A stretch of DNA of 51,290 nt from Clostridia bacterium (GCA_017412715.1 JAFPWU010000007.1:1-51290); one strand, 5' to 3'. Counted from the stretch's first letter, positions 7,629 to 17,139 are shown. Notes: generated from the letters alone by a model not told the origin. Numbers and translations are program-made.

Positions 7629-10168
7629 GACTTTTCCTCCTTGATTCTTCGAATCTCTTTGATCACAAGCTTCAGATCCACCGGTTTCGCGATATGTCCG
7701 TTCATGCCCGCCTGCAGGCATTCCGCCACATTTTCGGAGAAGGCGTCCGCGGTCATGGCGATGATCGGGATGGAAGCGGCCCATGGGTTCTCCAGGCTGC
7801 GGATCTGCCGCGTGGCGTCCAGGCCGTTCATTTCCGGCATCTGGATATCCATAAAGATCAGGTCGTAGCGGCCTTCCGGGGCCTCCGCCATTTTTTCCGT
7901 GCAGATCCGTCCGTTTTCCGCCCGCTCCGACGTGATGCCGAACATGCCCAGCATGGTGGAGATGATCTCCCAGTTGATATCGTTATCCTCCGCGATCAGG
8001 ATATTCATTCCCGCCAGGTCGGAATAGTCGTCCGCCGGCTCCACCGCCTTTACTTCCATTCCGAGCAGCTCATTGATCTTCTCATACAGTCCGGAGCGGA
8101 ACAGCGGTTTGCTGATGAACCCGTTCGCCCCGGCCGCTTTCGCCTCCTCCTCAATATCGGACCAGTCGTAGGCGGAGATCAGCAGGATGGGGAGGGGCGC
8201 GTCGATTTCCTTCCGGATGCGCCTGATCGTCTCGACCCCGTCCTGATCCGGCATCTTCCAGTCCAGGATAATCACGTTGTAATCCTTTCCGGCCTCATGC
8301 CGGCGGCGGATCATGTCCAGCGCCTCCAGCCCGGTGCCCGCCTGCTCCGTATGGATTCCCATGGATTCCAGGGTATCCGCCGCGGTTTCCAGCAGGATCG
8401 GATCATCGTCCGCGATCAGGGCCTCCACCCCCTCGATCCGCATCTCCTCCAGCTGCTTATCGGCCACCGCAAGATCCAGCGTGATGATGAAGGTCGTCCC
8501 TTTTTCAAGTTCGCTCCGGCATTCAATGGTTCCGTCCATCAATTCGACCATCCGCCGGGTAATCGCCAGCCCGAGTCCGGTTCCCTGAATGCTGTTCACC
8601 CGGCTGTCCGTCTGGCGGGAAAAGGGCTGGTACATTTTTTTCAGGAATTCGGGGCTCATGCCGATCCCGGTGTCCTCAACCCGGTAGATCAGCCTGACGC
8701 ACCCTTCCCTGTCGCTCTTTTCCTCCCGCAGGTCCACGGAGACCCGGCCGCCCGGCATGGTGTACTTGATGGCGTTGGAGAGGATATTGATGTAAATCTG
8801 ATTCAGCCGCAGCTGATCCGCGTAAAGGTACTCCTTCTCGATCCGGTTGGTCCGGAAGCTGAAGACAAGGTTTTTCTCCTTGATCATGGGCTGGGACATG
8901 TTCACCAGGTTCTCCACGGTTTCCACAAGGGAAAAGGTCATCGGGCTCAGGCTGATCTTTCCGCTCTCCACCTTGGAAATATCCAGGATGTCATTGATCA
9001 GCGTCAGCAGATGATTGCCGGCCAGGTTGATCTTTCTCAGGTTGTCCCCCACGGCCTCCTGGTCCCCCAGGTTCCTTTCGGCGATGGTGGTCAGGCCGAT
9101 GATCGCGTTCATCGGGGTTCGGATATCGTGGGACATCGTGGAGAGGAAATCGGTCTTTGCCCGGTTGGCCGCTTCGGCCTCCCTGGCCATCACCTGCAGC
9201 TTCTTGTTGACGGACTGCATGTAAAGAAAGTCCGCTGCCAGCAGAAGCAGCAGCCCGAAGGAGATGACCCCGATCAGGATCCAGTTTTGCGTATCCGCGT
9301 TCAGATTGCTGACCAGCGCGGAGCTCAGCAGCACCCAGCCCTTTGTGGCGGTAATCGGGGTATGGGCGACGATGCATTCCCTCCCCTTGGAATCCAGCAT
9401 GGCAAAGGAGTCCGTACCGGACAGGATATCCGAAAAGAGCTGATTCTGCGCCGCGATTCCGGGCTGGTTGTAGGATTTGTAGAACTCGAAGAAGCTGCTG
9501 CTTTTAAAGGACTTTCCCCGGATGACATAGTTGCCGTCCTTGTCGATGATGGAAAAATCCTCCGCCCCGTACTCCGCCTTGGGGAATACCCACTTCTCCT
9601 CCAGATTGGACACGGGCACGATGCGCAGCAGATAGGCCTTCCGCTTTTCCCCGCTTTCCGCGTCCCGCACGGCAATCCGGTTGCAGAAGGCCAGGGACTG
9701 TTCCCCGTTCATGGGATTCGTAAAGGTCCGGGTCACGTTGACGGCCTCGCCGGTCTCCGCGATCCACGCCCCGTCCCCGAGCAGGTCCATGCGCGCGTAG
9801 GAAACCTCATAATCCTCCTCGCTGTTCAGCCTCGGCCGCGTCGAATAGCCCTCCAGGGTTTCCGCGTCGATCAGATGGGCGGAGGCGACCGTATTTACAT
9901 GGGTGACCCGGACATAGGCCGCCGCTTCCTCCAGCGTCATCTCCTGGCTGTTAATATACTTCGTCCAGTTGTCACAGATTCCCTGTTCCCCTTCCAGGTA
10001 ATTTCCCGTCACCCGCTCCAGGGCCACCGACGCGTTGACGAAATGTTCCACCTGAGCGCTGTAGTGGTCTTTTCGCTCAAAACTGGAATAAAAAGCAACG
10101 AAAACCAGAATAGCGCCCATCAGGGCGATGTTTGCAAGGACGATCCACGATGTCTTCAGACGGCTCAT
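7625..10168 (-). CDS. Membrane hybrid histidine kinase with two receiver domains
   Basis: This is an 847-residue sensor kinase. A membrane segment at 7-28 and another at 297-316 enclose an extracytoplasmic Cache-like domain (about 29-296). A HisKA domain carries the phospho-accepting His347 ([10 protein letters not shown]). The ATPase domain has the N-box near 465, DTGIGM near 499 and GTGLGLAI near 529. Receiver 1 (about 582-700) has the acidic pocket ADDD and phospho-Asp636, and receiver 2 (about 721-840) has AEDN and phospho-Asp774. There is no HPt or DNA-binding output, so the phosphate must go to a partner elsewhere. The downstream binding-protein gene is translationally coupled. It is divergent from the ABC exporter. 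Confidence 0.93.
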   Translation of the reverse strand: MSRLKTSWIVLANIALMGAILVFVAFYSSFERKDHYSAQVEHFVNASVALERVTGNYLEGEQGICDNWTKYINSQEMTLEEAAAYVRVTHVNTVASAHLIDAETLEGYSTRPRLNSEEDYEVSYARMDLLGDGAWIAETGEAVNVTRTFTNPMNGEQSLAFCNRIAVRDAESGEKRKAYLLRIVPVSNLEEKWVFPKAEYGAEDFSIIDKDGNYVIRGKSFKSSSFFEFYKSYNQPGIAAQNQLFSDILSGTDSFAMLDSKGRECIVAHTPITATKGWVLLSSALVSNLNADTQNWILIGVISFGLLLLLAADFLYMQSVNKKLQVMAREAEAANRAKTDFLSTMSHDIRTPMNAIIGLTTIAERNLGDQEAVGDNLRKINLAGNHLLTLINDILDISKVESGKISLSPMTFSLVETVENLVNMSQPMIKEKNLVFSFRTNRIEKEYLYADQLRLNQIYINILSNAIKYTMPGGRVSVDLREEKSDREGCVRLIYRVEDTGIGMSPEFLKKMYQPFSRQTDSRVNSIQGTGLGLAITRRMVELMDGTIECRSELEKGTTFIITLDLAVADKQLEEMRIEGVEALIADDDPILLETAADTLESMGIHTEQAGTGLEALDMIRRRHEAGKDYNVIILDWKMPDQDGVETIRRIRKEIDAPLPILLISAYDWSDIEEEAKAAGANGFISKPLFRSGLYEKINELLGMEVKAVEPADDYSDLAGMNILIAEDNDINWEIISTMLGMFGITSERAENGRICTEKMAEAPEGRYDLIFMDIQMPEMNGLDATRQIRSLENPWAASIPIIAMTADAFSENVAECLQAGMNGHIAKPVDLKLVIKEIRRIKEEKS

Positions 10169-10307
10169 TCAGCAGTTCCTCCGGAAATGACGGTCTCGCC
10201 CAATTCCCTCTGTGAATGAATGCAGGGTCGAATCAGCAGCCGTCCGTTGAAAATAATATAGCAAAGATCGGCGAAAATGAAAAGAAAGAAATGTCGAAAA
10301 CTACTTC

Positions 10308-10337
10308 TTGCCAAAAATCTATAAGATGTTTTATGAT
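10308..10337 (+). promoter_or_regulatory. Probable promoter of the ABC exporter gene
   Basis: TTGCCA (10308-10313), 18 bases and TATGAT (10332-10337) precede the exporter start by about 105 bases. No clear hairpin was seen in the leader, and nothing else was seen in the 275-base divergent gap. Confidence 0.5.
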
Positions 10338-10443
10338 AATGGCGTTTTACGATCCTATGGTTACATCCCTGCACAGTATCGTACGCCTCGCGCCCGGAAT
10401 GGATATTCCGTAAGCGCCGACAGCGAAACAAGGAGGAACCGCC

Positions 10444-12321
10444 ATGACGCATGGCCGCGGACCGGGAGGATATGGCAGCCGCTTCTACCTGTCAGAGGAG
10501 GAAAAAGCGAATAAACCGCGGGTAACGCCGGAGCTGCTCAGGCGCATTTTTTCCTATTTCAAACCCTATTCCGTCAGGCTGGCCCTGCTTCTGCTGACCA
10601 TTGGGGCCACCTCTTTTCTGACGCTGTTTCCCTCCATCCTCACAGGCAAAATCATCGACGAAGGCCTCATGGAGCACAATCTCCAGGCCCTGATCAAATA
10701 TATCCTCCTGTCCCTCGGGGTGATGCTGGCCTCCAATCTGACCGGCGTGGCCCAGAGCTATATCAACACCTGGATCGCCCAGCATATCACCTATGATATG
10801 CGCAACCAGATGTACGCCCACCTGCAGAAAATGTCCCAGCGCTTCTTTACCTCCAACCATCAGGGGGATATCATCACCCGCATGACCAGCGACATCGACG
10901 GCGTGCGGCAGATGGTCAGCACCAACCTGACCTCCATCCTCTCCGATCTGGTGACGGTCATCATCTCCCTGATCGCCATGTTTCAGAAGAACTGGATTCT
11001 GGCCCTGATCGGCATCGTCATCGTGCCGCTGTTCACCATCCCGACCCGCCGCGCGGGCCAGACCCGCTGGAAATACGCCCACGAATCCCAGGCCTGCAAT
11101 GACGAGATCAACAGCATCCTCAACGAAACCCTCTCCGTCAGCGGTCAGCTGCTCAGCAAGCTGTTCTGCAGGGAGAAGTATGAATATGAGCGCTATAAGG
11201 AAACCAACAGCCGGATGATCCGCCTCAATATCCGTGAAGGCATGGCCGGCCGCTGGTTCCGCGTGGTGCTATCCACCTTTACCAGCATCGGCCCGATGCT
11301 GATCTACCTGGTCAGCGGCATGCTGATGATCGTCTACAAGGCGGAGCTGACCATCGGCGACGTTACGGTGCTGGTGGCCCTGCTGGGCAGAATGTACGCG
11401 CCGGTCAACAGCCTGCTGAACACCCACGTGGACTGGATGCGCTCCATGGCCCTGTTCACCCGCATCTTTGAATATTTTGACATTCCCGTCGAGATCGAAA
11501 ACGCGCCCGACGCCCTCACCCCGGCCCGGGCCGAAGGCAATGTGGTCTTTCAGCACGTAGGCTTCGGCTATGAAAAGGACCGTCCCGTGCTGAAGGACGT
11601 GAGCTTTGAATTAAAGGCCGGCCACAGCATTGCCATCGTCGGGCCCTCCGGCTCCGGCAAGAGCACCCTCGTCAATCTGATTCCCCGCCTGTACGACGTG
11701 AACGAGGGCAGCGTCACCTTTGACGGGATCGATGTGCGCAGACTTGACCTCAGCTTCCTCCGGGGCCAGGTGGGCGTCGTCAGCCAGGAAACCTACCTCT
11801 TCAACGGCACGATCCGCCAGAATCTGCTCTACGCCCGGCCCGACGCCACGGAGGAGCAGATGATCACCGCCCTGAAGAAGGCCAATATCTGGGATTATGT
11901 CTGCAAGCAGCCGGAAGGGCTGGACGCCGTCGTCGGCAACCGGGGCCTGAAGCTTTCCGGGGGCGAAAAGCAGCGCCTGTCCATCGCCCGGGTGCTCCTC
12001 AAGGATCCCACGATTTTCATCTTTGACGAAGCGACCTCCGCCCTGGATTCCATTTCGGAGCAGAAAATCCAGGAGGCTATCGATCCCATCATTCAGAGCC
12101 GCACCAGCATCCTCATCGCCCACCGGCTGTCCACCATTCTCGCCGCGGACGAGATCCTCGTTCTCCAGGACGGCCGGATCGCAGAGCGGGGCAGCCATAG
12201 GGAGCTCATCGCCCGCGGCGGCGTATACCGCGAGCTCTATGATACCCAGTTCTCCCGGGCGCTGCTTCCGGAGGGGGAAGCGGACAGCGCCCCCGCCGGC
12301 AGCCAGGCCGCCGCGGACTGA
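10444..12321 (+). CDS. ABC exporter, fused membrane and ATPase domains (MsbA/LmrA type)
   Basis: This 625-residue half-transporter is expected to work as a homodimer in the membrane, exporting lipids, drugs or peptides. Six transmembrane helices fall between residues 38 and 325. The ATPase domain follows, with Walker A GPSGSGKST (about 400), signature LSGGEKQRLSIARVL (about 504), Walker B IFIFDEATSALD (about 523) and switch His in IAHRLST (about 558). AAGGAGG is well placed before the ATG. It is a single gene, whereas Clostridia often carry such exporters as heterodimeric pairs; the decayed copy at 6201-6350 may be what is left of a second copy. The substrate cannot be inferred. Confidence 0.92.
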   Translation: MTHGRGPGGYGSRFYLSEEEKANKPRVTPELLRRIFSYFKPYSVRLALLLLTIGATSFLTLFPSILTGKIIDEGLMEHNLQALIKYILLSLGVMLASNLTGVAQSYINTWIAQHITYDMRNQMYAHLQKMSQRFFTSNHQGDIITRMTSDIDGVRQMVSTNLTSILSDLVTVIISLIAMFQKNWILALIGIVIVPLFTIPTRRAGQTRWKYAHESQACNDEINSILNETLSVSGQLLSKLFCREKYEYERYKETNSRMIRLNIREGMAGRWFRVVLSTFTSIGPMLIYLVSGMLMIVYKAELTIGDVTVLVALLGRMYAPVNSLLNTHVDWMRSMALFTRIFEYFDIPVEIENAPDALTPARAEGNVVFQHVGFGYEKDRPVLKDVSFELKAGHSIAIVGPSGSGKSTLVNLIPRLYDVNEGSVTFDGIDVRRLDLSFLRGQVGVVSQETYLFNGTIRQNLLYARPDATEEQMITALKKANIWDYVCKQPEGLDAVVGNRGLKLSGGEKQRLSIARVLLKDPTIFIFDEATSALDSISEQKIQEAIDPIIQSRTSILIAHRLSTILAADEILVLQDGRIAERGSHRELIARGGVYRELYDTQFSRALLPEGEADSAPAGSQAAAD

Positions 12322-12353
12322 TCGGAGGTGAATTCACTTAGGATCAGGAACTG

Positions 12354-12430
12354 ATGGACCGGGAGGTCCTGTGCATCATCGATCTCCGAAAGATTCAGAC
12401 CTTTATTTTCCATGCCGCCTCCCATGACGC
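12354..12430 (+). pseudogene. Possible N-terminal scrap of a Cas10-like (palm-domain) gene
   Basis: The frame from ATG 12354 begins MDREVLCIIDLRKIQTFIF and then loses all resemblance to protein as it runs into the terminator of the isomerase gene. The pattern of a hydrophobic strand followed by D-x-x-K-I-Q-x-F-I-F recalls the start of palm domains of Cas10/Cmr2-related proteins. No cas genes or CRISPR repeats are nearby. The match is short and from memory of the motif only. An in-frame stop lies five codons upstream and there is no ribosome site at a normal distance, so it cannot be a live gene. Confidence 0.25.
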
Positions 12431-12454
12431 GGTTTTCCTGTCAGACGAGCGCAC

Positions 12455-12496
12455 AAAAAAACGGCGCGGCCAAATGCCGCGCCGTCGTTTGTTTTT
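12455..12496 (-). terminator. Terminator of the isomerase gene (possibly bidirectional)
   Basis: ACGGCGCGGC (12461-12470) pairs perfectly with 12476-12485 around a 5-base loop. Reading leftward the stem is followed by a run of T (A-run at 12455-12460 on the plus strand). T-rich sequence on the other side could also stop exporter transcripts. Confidence 0.85.
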
Positions 12497-12507
12497 GGAA
12501 TGGATGC

Positions 12508-13983
12508 TTACGCCCAGGGATTCTCGGTGGGATAGGGCAGGGACTTGGGCTGATTGTAGCCGATGTCCTTCACGCCCAGGAACTTGAACACCTCGAACAG
12601 GGCCTTGCCGTGATGGCCGAAGGCCACCGCGCCGTGATGAGGATAGCGCTTCTGGATCAGCACGTGGCGATAGAAGCGGCCCATCTCATGGATGGCGAAT
12701 ACGCCGATGCCGCCGAAGCTGGTAGTGGCCACAGGCAGCACCTCGCCCTCGGCGATGTAGGCGCGCAGGGTGCCCTCGGAGTCACACTGCAGCCGGTAGA
12801 AGGTGATATCGCCGGGAGCGATGTCCCCTTCCAGGGTGCCGCGGGTGAAGTCCGGATCGGAGCCGGCGGGCTCCAGCAGCCGGTGCTGGATCAGCTGATA
12901 CTTCACCGCCCGGTCGGCGCACATCTTGCAGCTGGGGGTATTTCCGCAGTGGAAGCCCATGAAGGTATCGGTCAGGGTGTAGTCGTACTTGCCCTTGATC
13001 TGCTCCTCCCACATCTTGGCGGGCACGGAGTTGTTGATGTCCAGGATTGTCACCGCATCCTGAGAGATGCAGGATCCGATGTATTCGGACAGGGCGCCGT
13101 AGATATCCACCTCGCAGCTGACCGGGATGCCCCGGGCCGCCAGACGGGAGTTCACATAGCAGGGTTCAAAGCCGAACTGCTCCGGGAAGGCGGGCCAGCA
13201 CTTATCCGCGAAGGCCACATACTTCCGGGCGCCCTTGTGGGCTTCCGCCCAGTCCAGCAGGGTGATTTCGAACTGCGCCAGCCGCTCCAGCATATCGGGG
13301 AAATACTTTCCCTCGCCCATCTCTTCGGCCATTTCCTTGCAGATTCCGGGAATCCGCTTGTCGCCCGCGTGGGCCTTGTAGCTCACCAGCAGGTCCAGCT
13401 CGGAGTTCTCCTCGATCTCCACGCCGATCTCGTACAGGCCCTTGATGGGGGCGTTGCAGGCGAAGAAGTCCTGGGGCCGGGGGCCGAAGGTGATGATCTT
13501 CAGGTTCTGCAGGCCGATGATCGCCCGGGCGATCGGCACGAAATCGCAGATCATCTTCGCGATGTCTTCCGCCGTTCCCACGGGATATTCCGGAATGTAG
13601 CCCTTCAGATGCCGCATGCCCAGGTTGTAGGAGCAGTTCAGCATACCGCAGTAGGCGTCGCCGCGGCCGTTGATCAGGTCGCCGTCGCCTTCCGCCGCCG
13701 CCACGAACATGCAGGGGCCGTCAAAGTTCTTCGCAATCAGGGTCTCCGGCGTCTCGGGGCCGAAGTTGCCCAGGAACACCACCAGGGCGTTGCAGCCGGC
13801 GGCCTTCACGTCCGCCACGGCGGCCAGCATGTCCTTCTCGTTCTCCACCGTCACGGGGCATTCGTACACTTCGCCCGGATACGCCTTCACGATGGCGGCA
13901 CGGCGGCTCTCGGACAGGCTGATGATGAAGCAGTCCCGGGATACGGCCACGATGCCCAGTTTGACCTCAGGAATATTCTGCAT
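12508..13983 (-). CDS. L-fucose/L-arabinose isomerase family protein
   Basis: This 491-residue cytoplasmic protein has the FucI/AraA fold. The N-terminal Rossmann-like part (about 1-170: KLGIVAVSRDCFIISLSESRR, VVFLGNFGPETPETLIAK) matches the fucose isomerase N1 domain. The central part contains CWPAFPEQFGFEPCYVNSRLA and CEVDIYGALSEYI, with candidate metal ligands Glu and Asp. The C-terminal part supplies the conserved late His residues (RYPHHGAVAFGHHGKALFE). These enzymes interconvert aldoses and ketoses with Mn2+. The specific sugar is uncertain, because this subfamily is annotated only at family level and no kinase or aldolase is next door. The start at 13983 is set by GGAGGAGATCGCT; it has its own strong promoter and terminator. 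Confidence 0.82.
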   Translation of the reverse strand: MQNIPEVKLGIVAVSRDCFIISLSESRRAAIVKAYPGEVYECPVTVENEKDMLAAVADVKAAGCNALVVFLGNFGPETPETLIAKNFDGPCMFVAAAEGDGDLINGRGDAYCGMLNCSYNLGMRHLKGYIPEYPVGTAEDIAKMICDFVPIARAIIGLQNLKIITFGPRPQDFFACNAPIKGLYEIGVEIEENSELDLLVSYKAHAGDKRIPGICKEMAEEMGEGKYFPDMLERLAQFEITLLDWAEAHKGARKYVAFADKCWPAFPEQFGFEPCYVNSRLAARGIPVSCEVDIYGALSEYIGSCISQDAVTILDINNSVPAKMWEEQIKGKYDYTLTDTFMGFHCGNTPSCKMCADRAVKYQLIQHRLLEPAGSDPDFTRGTLEGDIAPGDITFYRLQCDSEGTLRAYIAEGEVLPVATTSFGGIGVFAIHEMGRFYRHVLIQKRYPHHGAVAFGHHGKALFEVFKFLGVKDIGYNQPKSLPYPTENPWA

Positions 13984-14095
13984 AGCGATCTCCTCCTTTT
14001 GTTTTCGACCATTTTCACGCACTCATCCAGACCCCTCGGTCTCCGGCTTCCGCCGCCCCGCGCAGTTCGAATGAATTGCCTGAAATCCTTTTTAT

Positions 14096-14125
14096 ATCAT
14101 AGCATTCCTTCCAATTGTTAGTCAA
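14096..14125 (-). promoter_or_regulatory. Strong promoter of the isomerase gene
   Basis: Reading leftward, TTGACT (14125-14120), 18 bases and TATGAT (14101-14096) closely match the sigma-A consensus. The leader to the start at 13983 is about 105 bases. Confidence 0.7.
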
Positions 14126-14151
14126 CGACAACTTGCAGCCGTTTTCCTCTC

Positions 14152-15435
14152 CTACGGGCAGCGCTTCTGACAGCATTGCTTGTATTTTTTTCCGCTGCCG
14201 CAGGGGCAGAGATCATTGCGGGAAAGGCCCCGGACAGATTCCCGCTCCGCGCGAACCAAGGCCTCCATAATGTCCTGCCTGCTTTTGCGGGCGGCGGAAA
14301 GCCGCATAGCCTGGCGGAGCCGGGGAACGGCATAGGCAAAAAACGATTTCAGGCCTTCACAAAGATAATACTGGCCTTCCTCTCCGCCGGGAGAGCGGGC
14401 AAAGCGATCCTTCGGGCAGCCGCCGTGGCAGAGAAACAGCCAGGGGCACGCACGGCACTCCGCCGTGAGGCTGTCCCTTTTAGCGTTCCCGAAGCGCTCC
14501 TGCCGGGAAGAGGACATCAGGGCCTGCAGGCTGTTTTCCTCCGTGGAGCCGAGGCGGAAATCCGGACGGACAAAATGGTCGCAGGAAAAAACGCTGCCGT
14601 CCTTTTCAACAACCGGAACCCGACCGCAGGTTTCCCGCATCCAGCAAAGGCTCGCCTCCTGCCCGTTCAGCACCCGGGCGGTTTCGCTGAAAAGCTGCAC
14701 CTCCGTCCGGTCGAGATCGTGGAAAAGCCACTGGGAAAACACATCCTTCAGGAATTCGCCGTATTGCGTGGGGGAGACGGAATCCGCAGTTATCCCGCCT
14801 TCACCGTCCCGTCGCACGATAGGGATGAACTGCATCCAGCCCGTACCCAGATCCCGGAGGGTGCGGTAGACCAGGTCGCCGTTTTCCGCCGTTTCCGGAG
14901 TTACGGTGCAGAGCAGATCCGGCTGGATACCATGGGACTGCAGGAGACGGATGCTTCGGACAACGCGGTCAAAGGTTCCCTGCCCGGCGGCATCCTTTCG
15001 GTACCGGTCATGAACAAGGGCCGGTCCGTCGATGCTGACGCCCACATCAAAACCGTTTTCCGCGAGGAATTCACACCAGGCATCATCCAGCAGCAGGCCG
15101 TTGGTCTGCAGATTGTTCCGGCAGGCCATGCCCGGAGGCAGGAGTTGCTGTTCGAGCCTGACGGCTTCCCGGTAAAAGTCCAGCCCGGTGAGCATGGGTT
15201 CGCCGCCGTGCCAGGTAACCGTAACCTCCGGAAGAGAAGAGGCGGAAAAGTACTGCCCCAGGAGGCTTCGCAGAAGGTCCGGCTTCATCCGGCCGGAGGC
15301 ATTGCTGCCGGAAGTGTGCAGATAATAGCAGTATTCACAGCGCATATTGCAGGCGGAGCCTGCGGGCTTTACCATCAGGGTAAACGGCTCGCAGGCTCCG
15401 GCTTTTCTGTTTTCATATCCCGGTTCTGTTCTCAT
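14152..15435 (-). CDS. Radical SAM/SPASM protein, anaerobic sulfatase-maturase-like, with SEC-C tail
   Basis: This 427-residue enzyme has the radical-SAM cluster motif C29-x3-C33-x2-C36, followed by YYLHTS and TWHGGEPMLTGLDFYREAV, as in anSME enzymes that oxidise Cys/Ser to formylglycine in sulfatases. A SPASM-type Cys array follows (CWMRETCGRVPVV, FSCDHFVRPDF, ECRACPWLFLCHGGCPKD) for two auxiliary clusters. The last 20 residues form a zinc-binding SEC-C motif (NDLCPCGSGKKYKQCC). It is the last gene of the peptide-importer operon and overlaps the hydrolase gene by ATGA. No sulfatase gene is in the window, so the substrate protein is unknown; it could be a distant sulfatase or another enzyme. 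The family call is firm and the target is not. Confidence 0.85.
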   Translation of the reverse strand: MRTEPGYENRKAGACEPFTLMVKPAGSACNMRCEYCYYLHTSGSNASGRMKPDLLRSLLGQYFSASSLPEVTVTWHGGEPMLTGLDFYREAVRLEQQLLPPGMACRNNLQTNGLLLDDAWCEFLAENGFDVGVSIDGPALVHDRYRKDAAGQGTFDRVVRSIRLLQSHGIQPDLLCTVTPETAENGDLVYRTLRDLGTGWMQFIPIVRRDGEGGITADSVSPTQYGEFLKDVFSQWLFHDLDRTEVQLFSETARVLNGQEASLCWMRETCGRVPVVEKDGSVFSCDHFVRPDFRLGSTEENSLQALMSSSRQERFGNAKRDSLTAECRACPWLFLCHGGCPKDRFARSPGGEEGQYYLCEGLKSFFAYAVPRLRQAMRLSAARKSRQDIMEALVRAERESVRGLSRNDLCPCGSGKKYKQCCQKRCP

Positions 15436-16211
15436 GGCGTTTTCAGGTGGCGGCCGAAGAAATCCAGGGTGATGTTCCAGGATTCCATGGCGGCTTCCGG
15501 GCGGTAGAGGGGCTTGTCGTAATACCAGATGCCGTGGCCGGCCCCGTCCCAGCGGTGGAATTCATAAGCCTTGCCGCACTGCTTCAGGCGATCCTCCAGG
15601 ATATCCACATCCTCCTTCGAGGGCTTCCTGTCCTCGTTGCCGAAAATGCCCAGCAGCGGGATTTCCAGCTGAGGCGTGTAATCAATGGGCGCGACAGGAC
15701 GGGCGGAGCTCAGCTGATCCGCAGGCATCACCACGCCGCCGCCCCAGCAGTCCACCGCGCAATCAAAGCCCGGAACCGTGCAGGCCGCAAGGAATGCGTG
15801 GCGGCCGCCGGAGCACATGCCGATGACGCCGGTTTTCCCGTTGGAACGGGGCTGGGAACGCAGGAAGTCCAGGCAGCCCGCAGTGTCGCCCATCACGCTG
15901 TCATCATGGACGAAACCCGCCTCCCGCATACGGGCGGAGACTTCCGGAGGCGTGCCTGCGCCGAAATCCTGATAGATATCCGGACAGAGAACGCTGTAAC
16001 CGTGGCTGGATAGCCGGTAACAGGTTTCCCGGCACCACTCGTCCCAGCCGGGCATATGGGGGATAAGGACGATGCCCGGAACCGGACCGCCGCCCAGGGG
16101 GCGGGACCACCAGGCACGGACCGATTTTCCGCCGTGTCCCTTCACAGCCACTGTTTCGGCCGTCACCCCGGAATAGGCGTCCGTCTGAAAATCGTTCCAA
16201 TGATTCTTCAT
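15432..16211 (-). CDS. Dienelactone hydrolase family alpha/beta hydrolase
   Basis: This 259-residue soluble hydrolase has the nucleophile elbow GMCSGG with a catalytic Cys, as in dienelactone hydrolases, the acid residue in GNEDRKPS and the His in GAGHGIWYYD. An early PGIVLIPHMPGWDEWC segment forms the oxyanion region. The family opens lactones or small esters. The start at 16211 sits five bases after the stop of the upstream epimerase gene and uses GAGGTG inside that gene as ribosome site; an ATG at 16238 lacks one. It overlaps the radical-SAM gene. Context suggests processing of an imported compound. Confidence 0.85.
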   Translation of the reverse strand: MKNHWNDFQTDAYSGVTAETVAVKGHGGKSVRAWWSRPLGGGPVPGIVLIPHMPGWDEWCRETCYRLSSHGYSVLCPDIYQDFGAGTPPEVSARMREAGFVHDDSVMGDTAGCLDFLRSQPRSNGKTGVIGMCSGGRHAFLAACTVPGFDCAVDCWGGGVVMPADQLSSARPVAPIDYTPQLEIPLLGIFGNEDRKPSKEDVDILEDRLKQCGKAYEFHRWDGAGHGIWYYDKPLYRPEAAMESWNITLDFFGRHLKTP

Positions 16212-16216
16212 GCTGC

Positions 16217-17092
16217 TTACCACACCTCGATCTTCCATGAATTGATATGGACCGCGCCGGGATCCAGGGCGGTCATGCCCGCCATCTCCTCCAGATCTTC
16301 CACGATGCCTTCACGGCCGGGCAGGGCGGACCAGGGCTCGATGCACACATACGGCGCTTCACTCCGGGACTTGTGCCAGAAGCCGATGTAGGCCATCTGC
16401 GGCCAGGAGACCCGGACACCTCGGCGCCCTTCCGGACTGGAGAGGGTTACGCCCCGCGGGGCATCCGCCAGGACGACGGCATCCCGGTCAAAAAGCTCAT
16501 GGCGAAGCGGAAGGGTGATGTTATCCTTCAGGGGATAACGGGTCCGAACTCCGCTGACAAGCACAGTGGGGGAAAAGTCCACAAGCGCGGGCATGGAGGC
16601 TTCCCGGAAGGTCAGATTGTAATCCTCAAACTTCAGGCCCGGCTCCAGGGGGACATTAAAGCCCGGATGAGCGCCCTCGCAAAAGAACATGGTTTCGTCT
16701 GAACGGTTGACGGCCTCACAGCGGACCGACAGGCAGCTTTCGTCCAGGGTATAGCGGAGACGATATTCAAAACGGAAAGGATAGCAGGCACGGGTTTCTT
16801 CGCTGTCCCGCAGCAGCAGGGTGCAGCTGTTTCCGGAGGCTTCCTCCACTTCCATTTCCGAACGGGGAAGGAAGCCGTGGATGGGCATATCATAGGATTT
16901 CCCATGCAGGGTATACCTTTTTTCAAAGAGGCGCCCGATGAACGGAAACAGGTTCGGCGCCCGTTTGGCCCACCAGGCAGGATCCCCCTGCCAGAGGTAT
17001 TCGGTACCGGTATCCTTGCTGAAGAGGGACTGCAGCTCGCCGCCCGTTTCGCTGAGGCGGACCCGCAGGCGCCCATTTTCGAGAAGAAGCAT
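16217..17092 (-). CDS. Aldose 1-epimerase family protein
   Basis: This 291-residue beta-sandwich protein belongs to the galactose mutarotase superfamily. It begins with LLENGRLRVRLSETGGELQSLFSKDTGTEYLW, then WWAKRAPNLFPFIGRL, the usual N-terminal pattern of the YeaD/GalM-like group. The catalytic region EGAHPGFNVPL provides the conserved His. A C-terminal YVCIEPWSALPGREG supplies the catalytic Glu. It would interconvert sugar anomers, with the specific sugar unknown. The start at 17092 is preferred because AAGGA precedes it by 8-9 bases; ATG 17101 would be too close. It is part of the leftward operon. Confidence 0.85.
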   Translation of the reverse strand: MLLLENGRLRVRLSETGGELQSLFSKDTGTEYLWQGDPAWWAKRAPNLFPFIGRLFEKRYTLHGKSYDMPIHGFLPRSEMEVEEASGNSCTLLLRDSEETRACYPFRFEYRLRYTLDESCLSVRCEAVNRSDETMFFCEGAHPGFNVPLEPGLKFEDYNLTFREASMPALVDFSPTVLVSGVRTRYPLKDNITLPLRHELFDRDAVVLADAPRGVTLSSPEGRRGVRVSWPQMAYIGFWHKSRSEAPYVCIEPWSALPGREGIVEDLEEMAGMTALDPGAVHINSWKIEVW

Positions 17093-17139
17093 ACGGCTCA
17101 TCCTTTCCGATCGGAATATTTCCATATAAGAGTAATGTA

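Noticed and set aside
7694-10219. An 841-codon rightward open frame antisense to the hybrid kinase
   Set aside because: GC-rich codon bias of the kinase gene keeps the opposite frame open. The product is His/Arg/Gln-rich with no domain pattern, and the kinase has all its motifs.
12508-13983. Naming the isomerase fucI or araA
   Set aside because: The sequence fits the mixed L-fucose/L-arabinose isomerase family only; no neighbouring kinase or aldolase decides the sugar.
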